A stretch of DNA of 64,000 nt from Coriobacteriaceae bacterium (GCA_902399975.1 CABOHA010000001.1:7314-71313), one strand, 5' to 3'. Positions 35,691 to 45,690 are shown, counted from the stretch's first letter. Notes: a model not told the origin generated them from the sequence alone. Numbers and translations are program-made.

Positions 35691-35777
35691 CCAGGCGCCC
35701 GACCTTCCGGCTCCAACCCTCCTCGCGTACTTTAAGTACGCGTCGTCGGGCTGTCGCTCGGAATCTCGGGCACCTGG
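35691..35777. repeat. Imperfect inverted repeat with GTACTTTAAGTAC centre, between hisF and hisI
   Basis: CCAGGCGCCCGACCTTCCGG (35691-35710) pairs imperfectly with CGGAATCTCGGGCACCTGG (35759-35777). The centre contains CGCGTACTTTAAGTACGCG. It occupies most of the 140-base gap that interrupts the otherwise tightly packed operon. Confidence 0.65.
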
Positions 35778-35819
35778 ACAGCCCTCGACGACCTGCGAAG
35801 TTTGAATTTGGGGAGAGAA

Positions 35820-36161
35820 ATGGAAGAGATAACCGATCCTTCAAAACTTACGTACGACGCCCGCGGGCTGATTCCTTGCGTGGTTCAGCAGTATGACACC
35901 GGTGAGGTGCTTATGGTTGCTTGGATGAACGAGGAATCGGTGGGGCTGACGCTCAAGACCGGTACCACGTGGTTTTGGAGCCGCAGCCGCCAGGAGCTCT
36001 GGAACAAGGGCGCGACGAGCGGCAACATGCAGGAGGTCAAGGAGCTTTGGGCCGACTGCGATAGCGATACGCTGCTGGTCAAGGTCGACTCGCCGGATCC
36101 GGCCTGCCATACCGGCAACCGTACCTGCTTCTTTAAGCGCGTGGAAGGGGGAGCGCGATGA
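35820..36161 (+). CDS. hisI: Phosphoribosyl-AMP cyclohydrolase
   Basis: ATG 35820 has GGGGAGAG a few bases upstream, giving 113 aa. Family motifs are [29 protein letters not shown] and the zinc/magnesium site region DCDSDTLLV with CHTGNRTCF. It is monofunctional, since hisE is a separate gene. Its TGA overlaps the ATG of the 75-aa gene. Confidence 0.96.
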   Translation: MEEITDPSKLTYDARGLIPCVVQQYDTGEVLMVAWMNEESVGLTLKTGTTWFWSRSRQELWNKGATSGNMQEVKELWADCDSDTLLVKVDSPDPACHTGNRTCFFKRVEGGAR

Positions 36162-36385
36162 AGGTCGTGACGCCGTTCGAAGTCGCCGACTGCAACACCG
36201 AGCTCCTCCGCGCGGGCGTGCCATGCCGCGTGCACCTGACCGATGCCTGCGGGGCGCAGTCGCTTTGGCTCGAGGCCCAGAAGGAAAGGCTCGATGAGGC
36301 CCATGCCGTCATCGTCGAGTTCTTTGAGAAAAAGGGCGCAAAGCCTCGGTTCGATGAGGCCGGTACCTACTTTACGCTGCAGTAA
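36158..36385 (+). CDS. Small protein of unknown function inside the his operon (RDAC-like?)
   Basis: This 75-aa protein overlaps hisI by four bases (ATGA) and lies 15 bases before hisE, so it is probably co-translated with the pathway. It is acidic and mixed alpha/beta, with the segment [17 protein letters not shown]. From memory it resembles small RDAC-named proteins of gut anaerobes; this was not checked. No membrane segment or known catalytic motif is visible. A role in histidine synthesis is inferred only from position. Confidence 0.75.
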   Translation: MKVVTPFEVADCNTELLRAGVPCRVHLTDACGAQSLWLEAQKERLDEAHAVIVEFFEKKGAKPRFDEAGTYFTLQ

Positions 36386-36400
36386 CGAGAGGAAATAACC

Positions 36401-36718
36401 ATGGGAGTCAGAACAGCTAACGTGCAGCCGGGAAACATCGGTGAGACGCTGACGGGACTGGCCGAGGTGATTCACGGTCGTCGCGACGCATCGCCGCAGG
36501 AGAGCTATACCGCGCGTCTGCTGACCGACGTCGAGGACGAGCTGCTCAAGAAGCTTGCCGAGGAGGCGAGCGAGGTGATCATGGCCTGCAAGGATAACGA
36601 CCACGATCACATTCGCTACGAGGCCGGCGACCTGATCTACCACCTGCTCGTGACGCTCGAGCGCTACGGCATTACCCTCGACGAGCTGGCCGGCGAACTC
36701 AACGCCCGCCGCCACTAG
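36401..36718 (+). CDS. hisE: Phosphoribosyl-ATP pyrophosphatase
   Basis: The 105-aa all-alpha MazG-superfamily enzyme has ESYTARLL and KLAEEASEVIMACK with the metal-binding EExxE pattern, plus EAGDLIYHLLVTL. It catalyses step two of the pathway. It is the last gene of the operon; its TAG lies inside the left stem of a GGGGAC-loop hairpin. Confidence 0.96.
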   Translation: MGVRTANVQPGNIGETLTGLAEVIHGRRDASPQESYTARLLTDVEDELLKKLAEEASEVIMACKDNDHDHIRYEAGDLIYHLLVTLERYGITLDELAGELNARRH

Positions 36719-36745
36719 TCATTGGGGACGTTCTTAAACGACTAG
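36715..36745. repeat. GGGGAC-loop hairpin at the end of hisE
   Basis: CTAGTC (36715-36720) pairs with GACTAG (36740-36745). The loop is ATTGGGGACGTTCTTAAAC. It lies between the convergent hisE and PHP genes, touching both stop codons. The same loop motif occurs at 61433-61459. Confidence 0.75.
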
Positions 36746-37657
36746 TTAGGCGAGGGGCGTGGACTCCCATTCGCTGGTGGCGTGGGGGATGTCGAAGGTT
36801 CGATAACCGCAGTCGTAGGCGTGGGCCTGAGCCTCGCGAATGTTCCAGCAGATGTCGCAGGCGCGGTGCGCGTCCGAGCCAAAAGTGATCGGCACCTCGG
36901 CATGGGCGAAGCGGCGCAACAGCCCGGTCGCGGGGTAGTAATCGTCGAGCCCCTTGCGCGGTGCGGCGGTCGAGACCTCAACGCGGCGACCCGTATCGTG
37001 GGCGCATTCGGCCATCTGCTTCCAAAACGGCGCGGGGTCAAAGTCGGGTGCAAAGCCTTCCTTCGAAAAGCGCATGACCAGGTCGGGATGGGCCATCGCG
37101 TCAAAGTTGAGTGAGCTTTCGCAAGCACGGCACCAGTCGTCGACGTAGCACTCCCACACGCCGCGCACGCCTAAGTTTTCCCAAACATGCAGGTTGGTAT
37201 CGTCGTCGATCCAACCGCAAAGGGAATCGGGTGTATCGGGGCGCGCGACGTCCTCTGTCCCTGCCGTGCCCGCGGCGCCTGCCGCAATATCGCCCGGGTT
37301 GCCAATCCAGTGCACGCTGCCCAGACGTACGACGGCGCCCTGGGACCAGTGCTCTACCAAGGGCTCGCAGCCCTCGTACCAATCGCATTCAAAACCGTAG
37401 ATAAAGGTGAGCTCCGGCGCAATCTGCGCGGCGAGTTTGCGGGCGTCCTCAAAGGCCAAACGATGTGCCGGCAAGTCGCCCTCGACGACCTGCACCTCGC
37501 AGTTAGCATCCATACTGGCAGGCAGGGTGAGGTGGTCGGTCGAGACCATGACACGGCATCCGGCAGCAGCGGCGGCACGGACGTTGTCCTCAAACGAGGC
37601 GTGCCCGTCCGAGAACGAGGTGTGGGTATGGCAATCGACCAGCGGGCAGGCGGGCAT
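36746..37657 (-). CDS. hisK: PHP-family phosphoesterase, probable histidinol-phosphatase
   Basis: ATG 37657 with AAAGGAG five bases upstream gives 303 aa. It has the PHP metal motifs DCHTHTSFSDG, STDHLTLP, a central FECDWYEG, SVHWIG and the C-terminal GSDAHRACDI. It resembles the HisK/HisJ type that dephosphorylates histidinol phosphate. The adjacent operon encodes every other step but only a monofunctional HisB, so this convergent gene plausibly completes the pathway. Substrate is inferred from family and position. Confidence 0.85.
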   Translation of the reverse strand: MPACPLVDCHTHTSFSDGHASFEDNVRAAAAAGCRVMVSTDHLTLPASMDANCEVQVVEGDLPAHRLAFEDARKLAAQIAPELTFIYGFECDWYEGCEPLVEHWSQGAVVRLGSVHWIGNPGDIAAGAAGTAGTEDVARPDTPDSLCGWIDDDTNLHVWENLGVRGVWECYVDDWCRACESSLNFDAMAHPDLVMRFSKEGFAPDFDPAPFWKQMAECAHDTGRRVEVSTAAPRKGLDDYYPATGLLRRFAHAEVPITFGSDAHRACDICWNIREAQAHAYDCGYRTFDIPHATSEWESTPLA

Positions 37658-37784
37658 GGCGACTCCTTTGCATTTGGTGAATCCGCTCCATTGTAATGGT
37701 GCAGCTCTCAACACGCCGCGCACGCCGGGTGCCGAAATCGAGTGGAAAGGCGGGGCGGCGCGCGGTGCGGCCTCGCTCTAAAAT

Positions 37785-37841
37785 GTGTACGTCAGCCTCC
37801 AAAAGCTGCAAAAAATGACATGTTTGGAGGCTGACGTACAC
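37785..37841. repeat. Hairpin family C, copy 1
   Basis: GTGTACGTCAGCCTCCAAA (37785-37803) pairs perfectly with 37823-37841. The loop ends in CAAAAAATGACATG. Copy 2 at 42092-42146 has the same arms and loop end. Confidence 0.88.
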
Positions 37842-37889
37842 GTTTGAGACGAGGGCGAGGGGCGGGGCAGCGCGTGCCGGCGCCGGCGA

Positions 37890-38309
37890 CTACTTGCTTC
37901 GTGTCGCCGCTCGTTTGGACTGCACGGTTATAATCGCGTGCCGCACGGCGGTGACGGGACGATAGCGGATCATACGCGGTCCCGACCAGCGCATGACCTC
38001 GCGGATCTTCTCGCGCATGGCAGGCCGGTAACAATGCGAAGGACAGGCCGAGCAAAATGTCTTGGTGCCCATGTGCGGGCAGTGCTCAATGCGCGCGATG
38101 GCGTATTTCTGCAGCTCGGCGCATTCGGGGCAGAGCGTAATGGTCCGAAGGCCGAGCTTCACGCGCACGGACTCATCGTCGCCAGCCTGTTCGACCGCAT
38201 GCCCACCGCCATGATGCCCGCGGCACCACAACGCGATCATCTGCGACACCATTTGGGCCTCGCGCTCACGTTTGCGTGCCAGCTCCGGTGTGTCGACCGG
38301 GCGTGCCAT
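37890..38309 (-). CDS. YgbA-like protein (nitrous-oxide-stimulated promoter family)
   Basis: The 139-aa soluble protein has the conserved Cys/His pattern of the family: CRGHHGG, CPECAELQKYAIARIEHCPH, FCSACPSHCYRPAMREKIREVMRWSGPRM (written here as separate pieces CSACPSHCY and REKIREVMRWSGPRM). The cysteines may bind metal. E. coli YgbA is linked to nitrosative stress. Its ATG overlaps the stop of the large ABC exporter gene by one base (TAATG), so the two are co-translated. Confidence 0.85.
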   Translation of the reverse strand: MARPVDTPELARKREREAQMVSQMIALWCRGHHGGGHAVEQAGDDESVRVKLGLRTITLCPECAELQKYAIARIEHCPHMGTKTFCSACPSHCYRPAMREKIREVMRWSGPRMIRYRPVTAVRHAIITVQSKRAATRSK

Positions 38310-41300
38310 TAGCTCAGCCTCCCGTGCTCGACCGAAAGCGAGAAATCGGCAAACGCGCAGGTGCTGGCACGGTGGCTTACGAGCACAATGGTCTTGCCGC
38401 GGCGCTTGAGCTCGTCAACGGCCTGCATTACGGCTGCCTCGTTGAGAGCGTCAAGTGCGCTGGTGGGCTCGTCGAGCAAGATGAAAGGCGCGTCGTTGAG
38501 GAAGATGCGCGCAAGGCCGATGCGCTGGCGCTCGCCGCCCGAAAGCGAGTCGCCCAGCTCGGCAACGGGCGTGTCGAGTCCCTGCGGCAGACGGTCGATG
38601 AGGGCGGTAAGCGAAGCGGAGCGGCAGGCATCGAGCAGCTCGGCATCGGTGGCGTTGGCGTGCGCGATCAGCAGATTCTCGCGTACGGTGCCGCAGAACA
38701 GATGTGTGTCCTGGGTCATATAGGCCTCGTGGCTGCGCAGGCTCGCCGTGTTGATGTGGCGGGCATCGACGCCGCTCACCGTGATGGTGCCAGCTGCGGG
38801 GTCCCAAAAACGCATGAGCAGCTTAAGCAGCGTCGACTTGCCCGAGCCCGAGCGCCCCATGATGCAGGTCATGGTGCCGGGCGCAAAGGTGCAGGTCACG
38901 GCGTCGAGGATGAGACTCGCAGCGGTGTCGTTCGCGATCTGCTCCGTGGCGCCCGCACCGCCCGCGTCCACGCCGCCCGCATAACTAAAGCTCACATGCT
39001 CGGCTGCGGCGCCGGCAAACTCAACGTCCTGTCCGTCGGCGACCTCGGCGCACTGGGGCTGCTCGTCGAGCAAATCGAGCACGCGTGCGCCCGAGGCGAG
39101 CGTCTCCTGCAGTGAGGCACCCAGGCGGCTCACGGCCATCACCGAGCCAAACGACGACACAAAGGTAAAGACGGCGACAAACGCTGCGGCAAAGTTAATC
39201 GTTCCTGCAGCCACCAGCTGCAGCGCACGTCCGAGCATCACCAGATTGGCCGCAAGAATAAGCGCATCGGCTACGGCCTCGCTGGCCGCTTGGCGGCGCT
39301 TGAGGCGCGCGTCCACGGCGCCGACTTGCTCGGTCAGCTTGCCCAGGGCACGGCTGCGATCGGCGCCACCGGCAAACTGGATAGTCTCGGATGCGCCGCG
39401 CAGACTGTCGAGCACAAAGGCACCCAGCTTACCGGCGCCCTCGCGGCTCTGGCGGCCGGTGGTGCCGCATGCCTTGGCCGAGGTCAGGGGCAGCAGCACG
39501 CCCAGGACCGCGTAGGCCACGAGCGCGATGCCCGCGAGCTCGGGGTTTACAGCCAGCAAAAAGCCCTCAAACACAACGGTGCAGACCAGAGCTATGGCAA
39601 TGGGCGAGATGGTGTGCGCGTAGAAGACCTCGAGCAGCTCGATATCCGAGGTGACCAGGCTCACGAGCTCGCCCTTACCGCGGCCCTCGAGCTTGGCGGG
39701 GGCGAGCTGGCGCAGGGCGCCAAACACCAGGTCGCGAATGTGCGCGAGCAGACGGAATGCGATGTAATGGTTGCAGAGCTGCTCGCCGTAGTGGAGCGGC
39801 CCGCGTGCGATGCCGCAGGCGGCACAGGCCGCACATGCTGCGATAAGACCAAGCCCCAAGGCGTTGCGGCCCAGCGCGGCCATAAGGCCGAGGGCGCCAA
39901 AGGCCGGCACGAACGCGGCGGTGAGCATGCCAATGCTGCCCAGCGCGACGGCTAGCACAAGCCAGCCGGCAAGCGGTCGGACGAGCCCCATCATGCGCCA
40001 CATGATGGACGGCGCCGAGCGACGGGCGCGGCCGGAGTCAGGCGCCGCGGTAGCGGAAGACGAGCCGGCACCGTTGTGGCTATCGGTACAGGCAGTACTG
40101 CCGCCAACAGCCTCAACCGCGCCGGCATCCTCAGCATCATCCTCCGCATACGCATATGCCGAGAGCTGCTCCTGGCTGTTCCACATGCGCGCATAGGTGC
40201 CCGCGCCCGATAGGAGCTCATCATGGGTGCCGCGCTCGGCAATGCGACCGCGCTCCAGCACCAGAATCTGATCGGCGTCCACGATTGTCGACAGGCGGTG
40301 TGCCACCACAATTACAGTGTGCCCGCCGGCGAGCGATGCAATGACCTCGCCGATTGCGGCTTCGCTTGCGGCATCGACGTTGCTCGTAGCCTCGTCAAAC
40401 ACATAGATCGGCGAGTCGTGCAGCAGGGCGCGTGCCATGCACACGCGCTGGCGCTGGCCACCCGAAAGGTTGGTGCCGCCCTCGTTAATCACCATGTCGA
40501 GCCCGCCGTTGGCCTGCACAAAGGCCGCCACGCGCGTGCGGCCGAGCGCGCGCAAAAGCTCGGCGTCGGTGGCGTTGGGCTGGGCGAGCAGCAGGTTGTC
40601 GCGCAGGGTGCCGGCAAACAGGTAGCCGTTGGTGGGCACCAGCGTGACGGCGCGCATGAGTGAGGTGGCCGTGGCATCGCGCAGTTCAACGCCGCCAATG
40701 CGCACGCTGCCGCGGTAGGCACCCTTGCGGCCCGAGATAATCCCCGCGAGCGTGGACTTGCCGCCGCCGCTTTCGCCCACGAGTGCCACGAGCGAGCCGT
40801 GTGCAATGGTCGCGCTGGCGCTGTCTAGCACCGTGCGGTCGCCGTATGCATAGCTCACGCCCGCGAGCTCGATATTGCCGCGACCGTCAAGCTCAACATC
40901 GCCGCGCTCGGGCTCGGGCGTATCCAAAATGCCAAACATGCGGCGCGAGGCGGCCATGCCGTTCATGGCCGTGTGGAACAGCGATCCCAGGCGGCGCATA
41001 GGCAAAAAGAACTCCTGCGACAGAAAGACGATGAGGAAGGCAGCCTCAAAGCCAATCTTGCCCGTGGCGAGCTGCAGCGTGGCTACGATAATGCCGAGCG
41101 CGGCGCCCATATAGACGACCAGGTCCATAACGCAAATGGAGCGCAGCTGCATCACCAGCAGGCGCATGGTCGCTGTGCGGAAACGCTCGGACTCGGCGTT
41201 GATGCGCTCGTGCCAGCTGCGATCGGCCTGGTAGACCTTAAGGGTGGTGAGACCCTGCACGGCCTCCAGGAACATGCCGCCCAGATCGACATAGCTGCCC

Positions 41301-41875
41301 CAGTACTCGGCACCGATCTTTTTGGCGTTGCGCATGACCATCATGATGGAGGCGGGGATGACCGGAACGCAGGCGAGCAGCAGCGCGGCGGGAAGACCCG
41401 CCTGGCCCACGAGCAGTACAAACAGCGTGATGGGTGTCAAGCCGGCAAAGAAGAGCTGCGGCAGGTAACCGCCAAAGTACACCTGGAGTTGCGTGGCGCC
41501 CTCGACGCTGGTCTGGACGGCCTCGGCGGTGGGGGCGGTTTCGGTGTAGGAGGGGCCGAGTGCGGTGAGCTTGTCGTAGACGAGCGAGCGCACGCGGCGG
41601 ACGGCCTCGAACGCGGCCTTGTCGCCGGCGCGTTTGGCCAGGTAGATGGAGGCGGCGCGCACGATGATGGCGGCGGCGAGCGGCAGGGCCGCCTGTGCGA
41701 GGGCATCGACGGCGAGCGCGGCGGAAAGACCGTTCGTGACGATGCCGCCCAAGATGCGCGCAAGCATCCACATCACCGTGATGTTTGCCATGAGCGCGAT
41801 CCACTTAAACAGGACGCTTGCCATAATGTAGGGCGTTGCCTGCGGAACCAGGGAGAAGAGCCGCTTCTCGAACAT
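38309..41875 (-). CDS. CydDC-like heterodimeric ABC exporter fused in one chain
   Basis: The 1188-aa protein has two complete exporter halves. The first (about residues 1-575) has six membrane helices, Walker A GESGGGKST and signature NLSGGQRQRV. The second (about 630-1188) has six helices, Walker A GRSGSGKST and signature SLSGGERQRIG. A hydrophilic Ala/Ser/Asp-rich linker joins them. The first half resembles CydD (ETAPTAEAVQTSVEGATQLQ) and the second CydC. CydDC exports glutathione/cysteine and supports cytochrome bd assembly. Here the two subunits are a single gene, coupled to a YgbA-like gene, which suggests a thiol/NO-stress role. Confidence 0.88.
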   Translation of the reverse strand: MFEKRLFSLVPQATPYIMASVLFKWIALMANITVMWMLARILGGIVTNGLSAALAVDALAQAALPLAAAIIVRAASIYLAKRAGDKAAFEAVRRVRSLVYDKLTALGPSYTETAPTAEAVQTSVEGATQLQVYFGGYLPQLFFAGLTPITLFVLLVGQAGLPAALLLACVPVIPASIMMVMRNAKKIGAEYWGSYVDLGGMFLEAVQGLTTLKVYQADRSWHERINAESERFRTATMRLLVMQLRSICVMDLVVYMGAALGIIVATLQLATGKIGFEAAFLIVFLSQEFFLPMRRLGSLFHTAMNGMAASRRMFGILDTPEPERGDVELDGRGNIELAGVSYAYGDRTVLDSASATIAHGSLVALVGESGGGKSTLAGIISGRKGAYRGSVRIGGVELRDATATSLMRAVTLVPTNGYLFAGTLRDNLLLAQPNATDAELLRALGRTRVAAFVQANGGLDMVINEGGTNLSGGQRQRVCMARALLHDSPIYVFDEATSNVDAASEAAIGEVIASLAGGHTVIVVAHRLSTIVDADQILVLERGRIAERGTHDELLSGAGTYARMWNSQEQLSAYAYAEDDAEDAGAVEAVGGSTACTDSHNGAGSSSATAAPDSGRARRSAPSIMWRMMGLVRPLAGWLVLAVALGSIGMLTAAFVPAFGALGLMAALGRNALGLGLIAACAACAACGIARGPLHYGEQLCNHYIAFRLLAHIRDLVFGALRQLAPAKLEGRGKGELVSLVTSDIELLEVFYAHTISPIAIALVCTVVFEGFLLAVNPELAGIALVAYAVLGVLLPLTSAKACGTTGRQSREGAGKLGAFVLDSLRGASETIQFAGGADRSRALGKLTEQVGAVDARLKRRQAASEAVADALILAANLVMLGRALQLVAAGTINFAAAFVAVFTFVSSFGSVMAVSRLGASLQETLASGARVLDLLDEQPQCAEVADGQDVEFAGAAAEHVSFSYAGGVDAGGAGATEQIANDTAASLILDAVTCTFAPGTMTCIMGRSGSGKSTLLKLLMRFWDPAAGTITVSGVDARHINTASLRSHEAYMTQDTHLFCGTVRENLLIAHANATDAELLDACRSASLTALIDRLPQGLDTPVAELGDSLSGGERQRIGLARIFLNDAPFILLDEPTSALDALNEAAVMQAVDELKRRGKTIVLVSHRASTCAFADFSLSVEHGRLS

Positions 41876-42091
41876 GAAACCTCCTATGCCGTAACGGTGC
41901 CGGGCTGGGTCCTCGGCAGCCGCTTAGTTAGCCAAATGCAACTAGAGTAACATCGTGCAGCGGGTAAGTATGCCGAGGGTAATTTTTAGCCGATGAACTG
42001 CGTAGAAAGTTCAAAATTGTTGAGTGCGGCGAACTTTGTGGTGGACGGAATGCGGGCGCAATTTTGATCGTGTGCGGCCCGCTCCAAAACG

Positions 42092-42146
42092 TGTACGTCA
42101 GCCTCCAAAACCGACAAAAAATGACATGTTTGGAGGCTGACGTACA
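42092..42146. repeat. Hairpin family C, copy 2
   Basis: Arms TGTACGTCAGCCTCCAAA (42092-42109) and 42129-42146 are complementary. The loop ends in CAAAAAATGACATG as in copy 1. The rest of the 380-base gap upstream of the ABC exporter gene shows no other clear feature. Confidence 0.88.
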
Positions 42147-42257
42147 TGTTTGGATAGGGGCAAGGGCGACGACGGACGAAAGTCACGCCTGTGCCACGTT
42201 CGATGTGCTAGCGTTTGGGTGAATAAAACGAGCCCGTGCGGAAAGGATCCGGACCGT

Positions 42258-42743
42258 ATGCAACGTGGAAGTACATCTCCGCTGTCCCGCGAGACCGATG
42301 CGCCCGAAACCATCGTCAAGCTGGAGTGCGACATCGACGATGCGTCGCCCGAGGTACTCGCCTATGCCGCCGACCGCCTGCGCGAGGCGGGCGCCCGCGA
42401 GGTGCACTGGCTGCCCCTCTACTGCAAAAAAGGCCGCCCCGGCTGGCAGCTGCAGGTGATCTGCTCGCATGAGGATATCGAACGCCTGCAGACGATTATC
42501 TTTTTGGAAACCACGACCAACGCCGTTCGTCGCCAGGTGATGGAACGCGTTTGCCTGCCGCGTCGTTTTGAGCAGGTAGCGACGCCTTGGGGCGAGGTGG
42601 CCGTCAAAGTAGCCACCCTGCCCGACGGCAGTGAGCGTGCGGCGCCCGAGTACGAGGACTGCGCCCGTCTTGCCCGCGAGCATAACGTGCCGCTCCAGCG
42701 CGTGATGCAGGCGGCACAAGCCTCGGCACTGCGATTTGAATAG
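42258..42743 (+). CDS. LarC C-terminal-domain protein (nickel-pincer cofactor insertion, LarC2-like)
   Basis: The ATG at 42258 with GAAAGGA upstream gives 161 aa. It matches the C-terminal part of LarC (VKLECDIDDASPEVLAY, GAREVHWLPLYCKKGRPGW). In Lactobacillus, LarC inserts nickel into the lactate racemase cofactor and is made as LarC1/LarC2 by frameshifting. Here only the C-terminal part is present, and no larA, larB, larE or LarC1-like sequence is adjacent. It may be a stand-alone domain with its partner elsewhere, or a repurposed protein. Confidence 0.8.
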   Translation: MQRGSTSPLSRETDAPETIVKLECDIDDASPEVLAYAADRLREAGAREVHWLPLYCKKGRPGWQLQVICSHEDIERLQTIIFLETTTNAVRRQVMERVCLPRRFEQVATPWGEVAVKVATLPDGSERAAPEYEDCARLAREHNVPLQRVMQAAQASALRFE

Positions 42744-42800
42744 CGCGGCCGGCGACATCTCGCGCCCGGCCACATCAGCCCCACTCCGAAAGGACTTCCC

Positions 42801-43349
42801 ATGAAATACCTCATCGCTTCCGACATTCACGGCTCGGCATACTGGACCGAGCGCCTGGTCGCCGCCATCGAGTCCGAGCAGCCCGACCGCATTGTGCTGC
42901 TGGGCGACCTGCTCTACCACGGCCCGCGTAACGACCTGCCGCGCGACTACGCTCCCAAACGCGTGATTCCGCTGCTCAACGCCCTGGCCGACCGCATCAT
43001 CGCGGTGCGCGGCAACTGCGACGCCGAGGTCGACCAGATGGTCCTCGACTTCCCCGTCATGGCTGACTACGCCACACTATTCGACGAGACCGGACGTGAA
43101 CTGTTCCTGACGCACGGCCACGTCTTTGGCGCTGGCATGCATAACAGCGTTGATCACGCGCCCGCGCTGCCCGAGGGCTCCGCGCTCGTCTACGGCCACA
43201 CGCACATCAAGGTTAACGAGGCAAGCGAGGCGCACCCGGGCCTGTGGCTCTTCAACCCCGGCAGCGTGAGCATTCCCAAGGACGGTACGCACAGCTATGG
43301 CATCTACGAGGACGGCGCGTTCCGTCACGTGATCCTGGAGGAGGAATAA
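42801..43349 (+). CDS. YfcE-type phosphodiesterase (calcineurin-like)
   Basis: The 182-aa metallophosphoesterase has ASDIHGSAYW, LLGDLLYHGPRN, VRGNCDAEVDQ, LTHGHVFG and YGHTHI, the YfcE/MJ0936 metal ligands. GAAAGGA precedes the ATG. mazG follows after two bases. The physiological substrate is unknown. Confidence 0.9.
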   Translation: MKYLIASDIHGSAYWTERLVAAIESEQPDRIVLLGDLLYHGPRNDLPRDYAPKRVIPLLNALADRIIAVRGNCDAEVDQMVLDFPVMADYATLFDETGRELFLTHGHVFGAGMHNSVDHAPALPEGSALVYGHTHIKVNEASEAHPGLWLFNPGSVSIPKDGTHSYGIYEDGAFRHVILEEE

Positions 43350-43351
43350 CC

Positions 43352-44212
43352 ATGGCAGAGCAGCTGGCTCAGCAAAATGCCGAGGGCTCGCGCGACCTGT
43401 CCACGCTGGTAGACGCGTCGGCCGAGCTGCAGCATCTGGTGCAGACCATCTGGCGCCTGCGTCAGCCCGACGGCTGCCCGTGGGACCGCGAGCAGACGCA
43501 CCGCAGCATTGGCAAGAACATGATCGAGGAAGCCTACGAGGCGCTCGACTGCATCGAGGCCGACGACGCGGCACACCTGCGCGAGGAGTTGGGCGACGTG
43601 CTCATGCAGGTCGTACTGCATGCGCAGATTGCGGCGGATGCCGGCGAGTTTTCGCTGGCCGATGTGGCGCGCGATATCGACGCCAAGCTCATCCGTCGTC
43701 ACCCGCACGTGTTTGGCGATGCGGATGCCGACAACTCCGACGAGGTGCTCAAGATTTGGGACGAGGCCAAGCTTGCCGAGAAGGCCGCCAAAGACCAGGC
43801 CGTGGCGGCAGTCGGGGCCGCACCCGAGGGTCTGCTCGACGGTGTGCCCACGCACCTGCCGGCGCTGATGCAGGCTCAGAAGGTGTCGCGCAAGGCGGCT
43901 GCCGTGGGCTTTGAGTGGGAGACGGTCCAGGACGTGTGGGACGAGGTTGCCGAGGAGCGTGCCGAGTTTGAGGCCGAGGCTCCCGGTTCTCCCGAGCGCG
44001 AGATGGAGTTTGGCGACCTGCTCTTTGCCCTGGTCAACGTTGCGCGCAAGGAGGGAATTGACGCCGAGAGCGCCCTGCGTGCCAGTACGGCAAAGTTCCG
44101 CCGCCGCTGGGCCGCGATGGAGCAGATGGCGGCCGACGCCCACGTGGATCTGGCCGAGCTTTCGACCCACGGCCTCAATGACCTCTGGGATGCCGCAAAG
44201 GCAGAGGAGTAA
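43352..44212 (+). CDS. mazG: Nucleoside triphosphate pyrophosphohydrolase MazG
   Basis: ATG 43352, preceded by GGAGGAGG, gives 286 aa. It has two MazG domains; the first shows CPWDREQTHRSIGKNMIEEA and EELGDVLMQVVLHAQIA. It hydrolyses non-canonical or excess NTPs. It is coupled to the phosphodiesterase gene, and a terminator follows at 44220. Confidence 0.94.
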   Translation: MAEQLAQQNAEGSRDLSTLVDASAELQHLVQTIWRLRQPDGCPWDREQTHRSIGKNMIEEAYEALDCIEADDAAHLREELGDVLMQVVLHAQIAADAGEFSLADVARDIDAKLIRRHPHVFGDADADNSDEVLKIWDEAKLAEKAAKDQAVAAVGAAPEGLLDGVPTHLPALMQAQKVSRKAAAVGFEWETVQDVWDEVAEERAEFEAEAPGSPEREMEFGDLLFALVNVARKEGIDAESALRASTAKFRRRWAAMEQMAADAHVDLAELSTHGLNDLWDAAKAEE

Positions 44213-44219
44213 GACTGCG

Positions 44220-44260
44220 GGGGCGACGGGACGGACTTGTCCCATCGCCCCTATTATTTT
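44220..44260 (+). terminator. Intrinsic terminator after mazG
   Basis: GGGGCGACGGGAC pairs with GTCCCATCGCCCC (one mismatch), followed by TATTATTTTT. Confidence 0.85.
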
Positions 44261-44268
44261 TAAAAAGA

Positions 44269-44298
44269 TTGTATCCCTTGTCTAACTTAGGGCATAAT
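44269..44298 (+). promoter_or_regulatory. Predicted eno promoter
   Basis: TTGTAT (44269-44274) and CATAAT (44293-44298) are separated by 18 bp, giving a leader of about 95 nt with GAGAGGGAG before the eno ATG. Confidence 0.5.
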
Positions 44299-44388
44299 GC
44301 AAAAAGTGCGATAAGGCTAACTTATGAACCTGCGCGCCGCTGTAGCGTGCAAGCCGTGTCGCCAAGCATTCAACCCGTTTCCAAGTGA

Positions 44389-45690
<1,302 letters not shown>

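Noticed and set aside
37590..42186. Two short minus-strand frames beginning MYVSLQTCHFL (ending their similarity within 25 residues)
   Set aside because: Their similarity comes from both reading through family C hairpins. They lack ribosome sites, and their downstream parts are unrelated.
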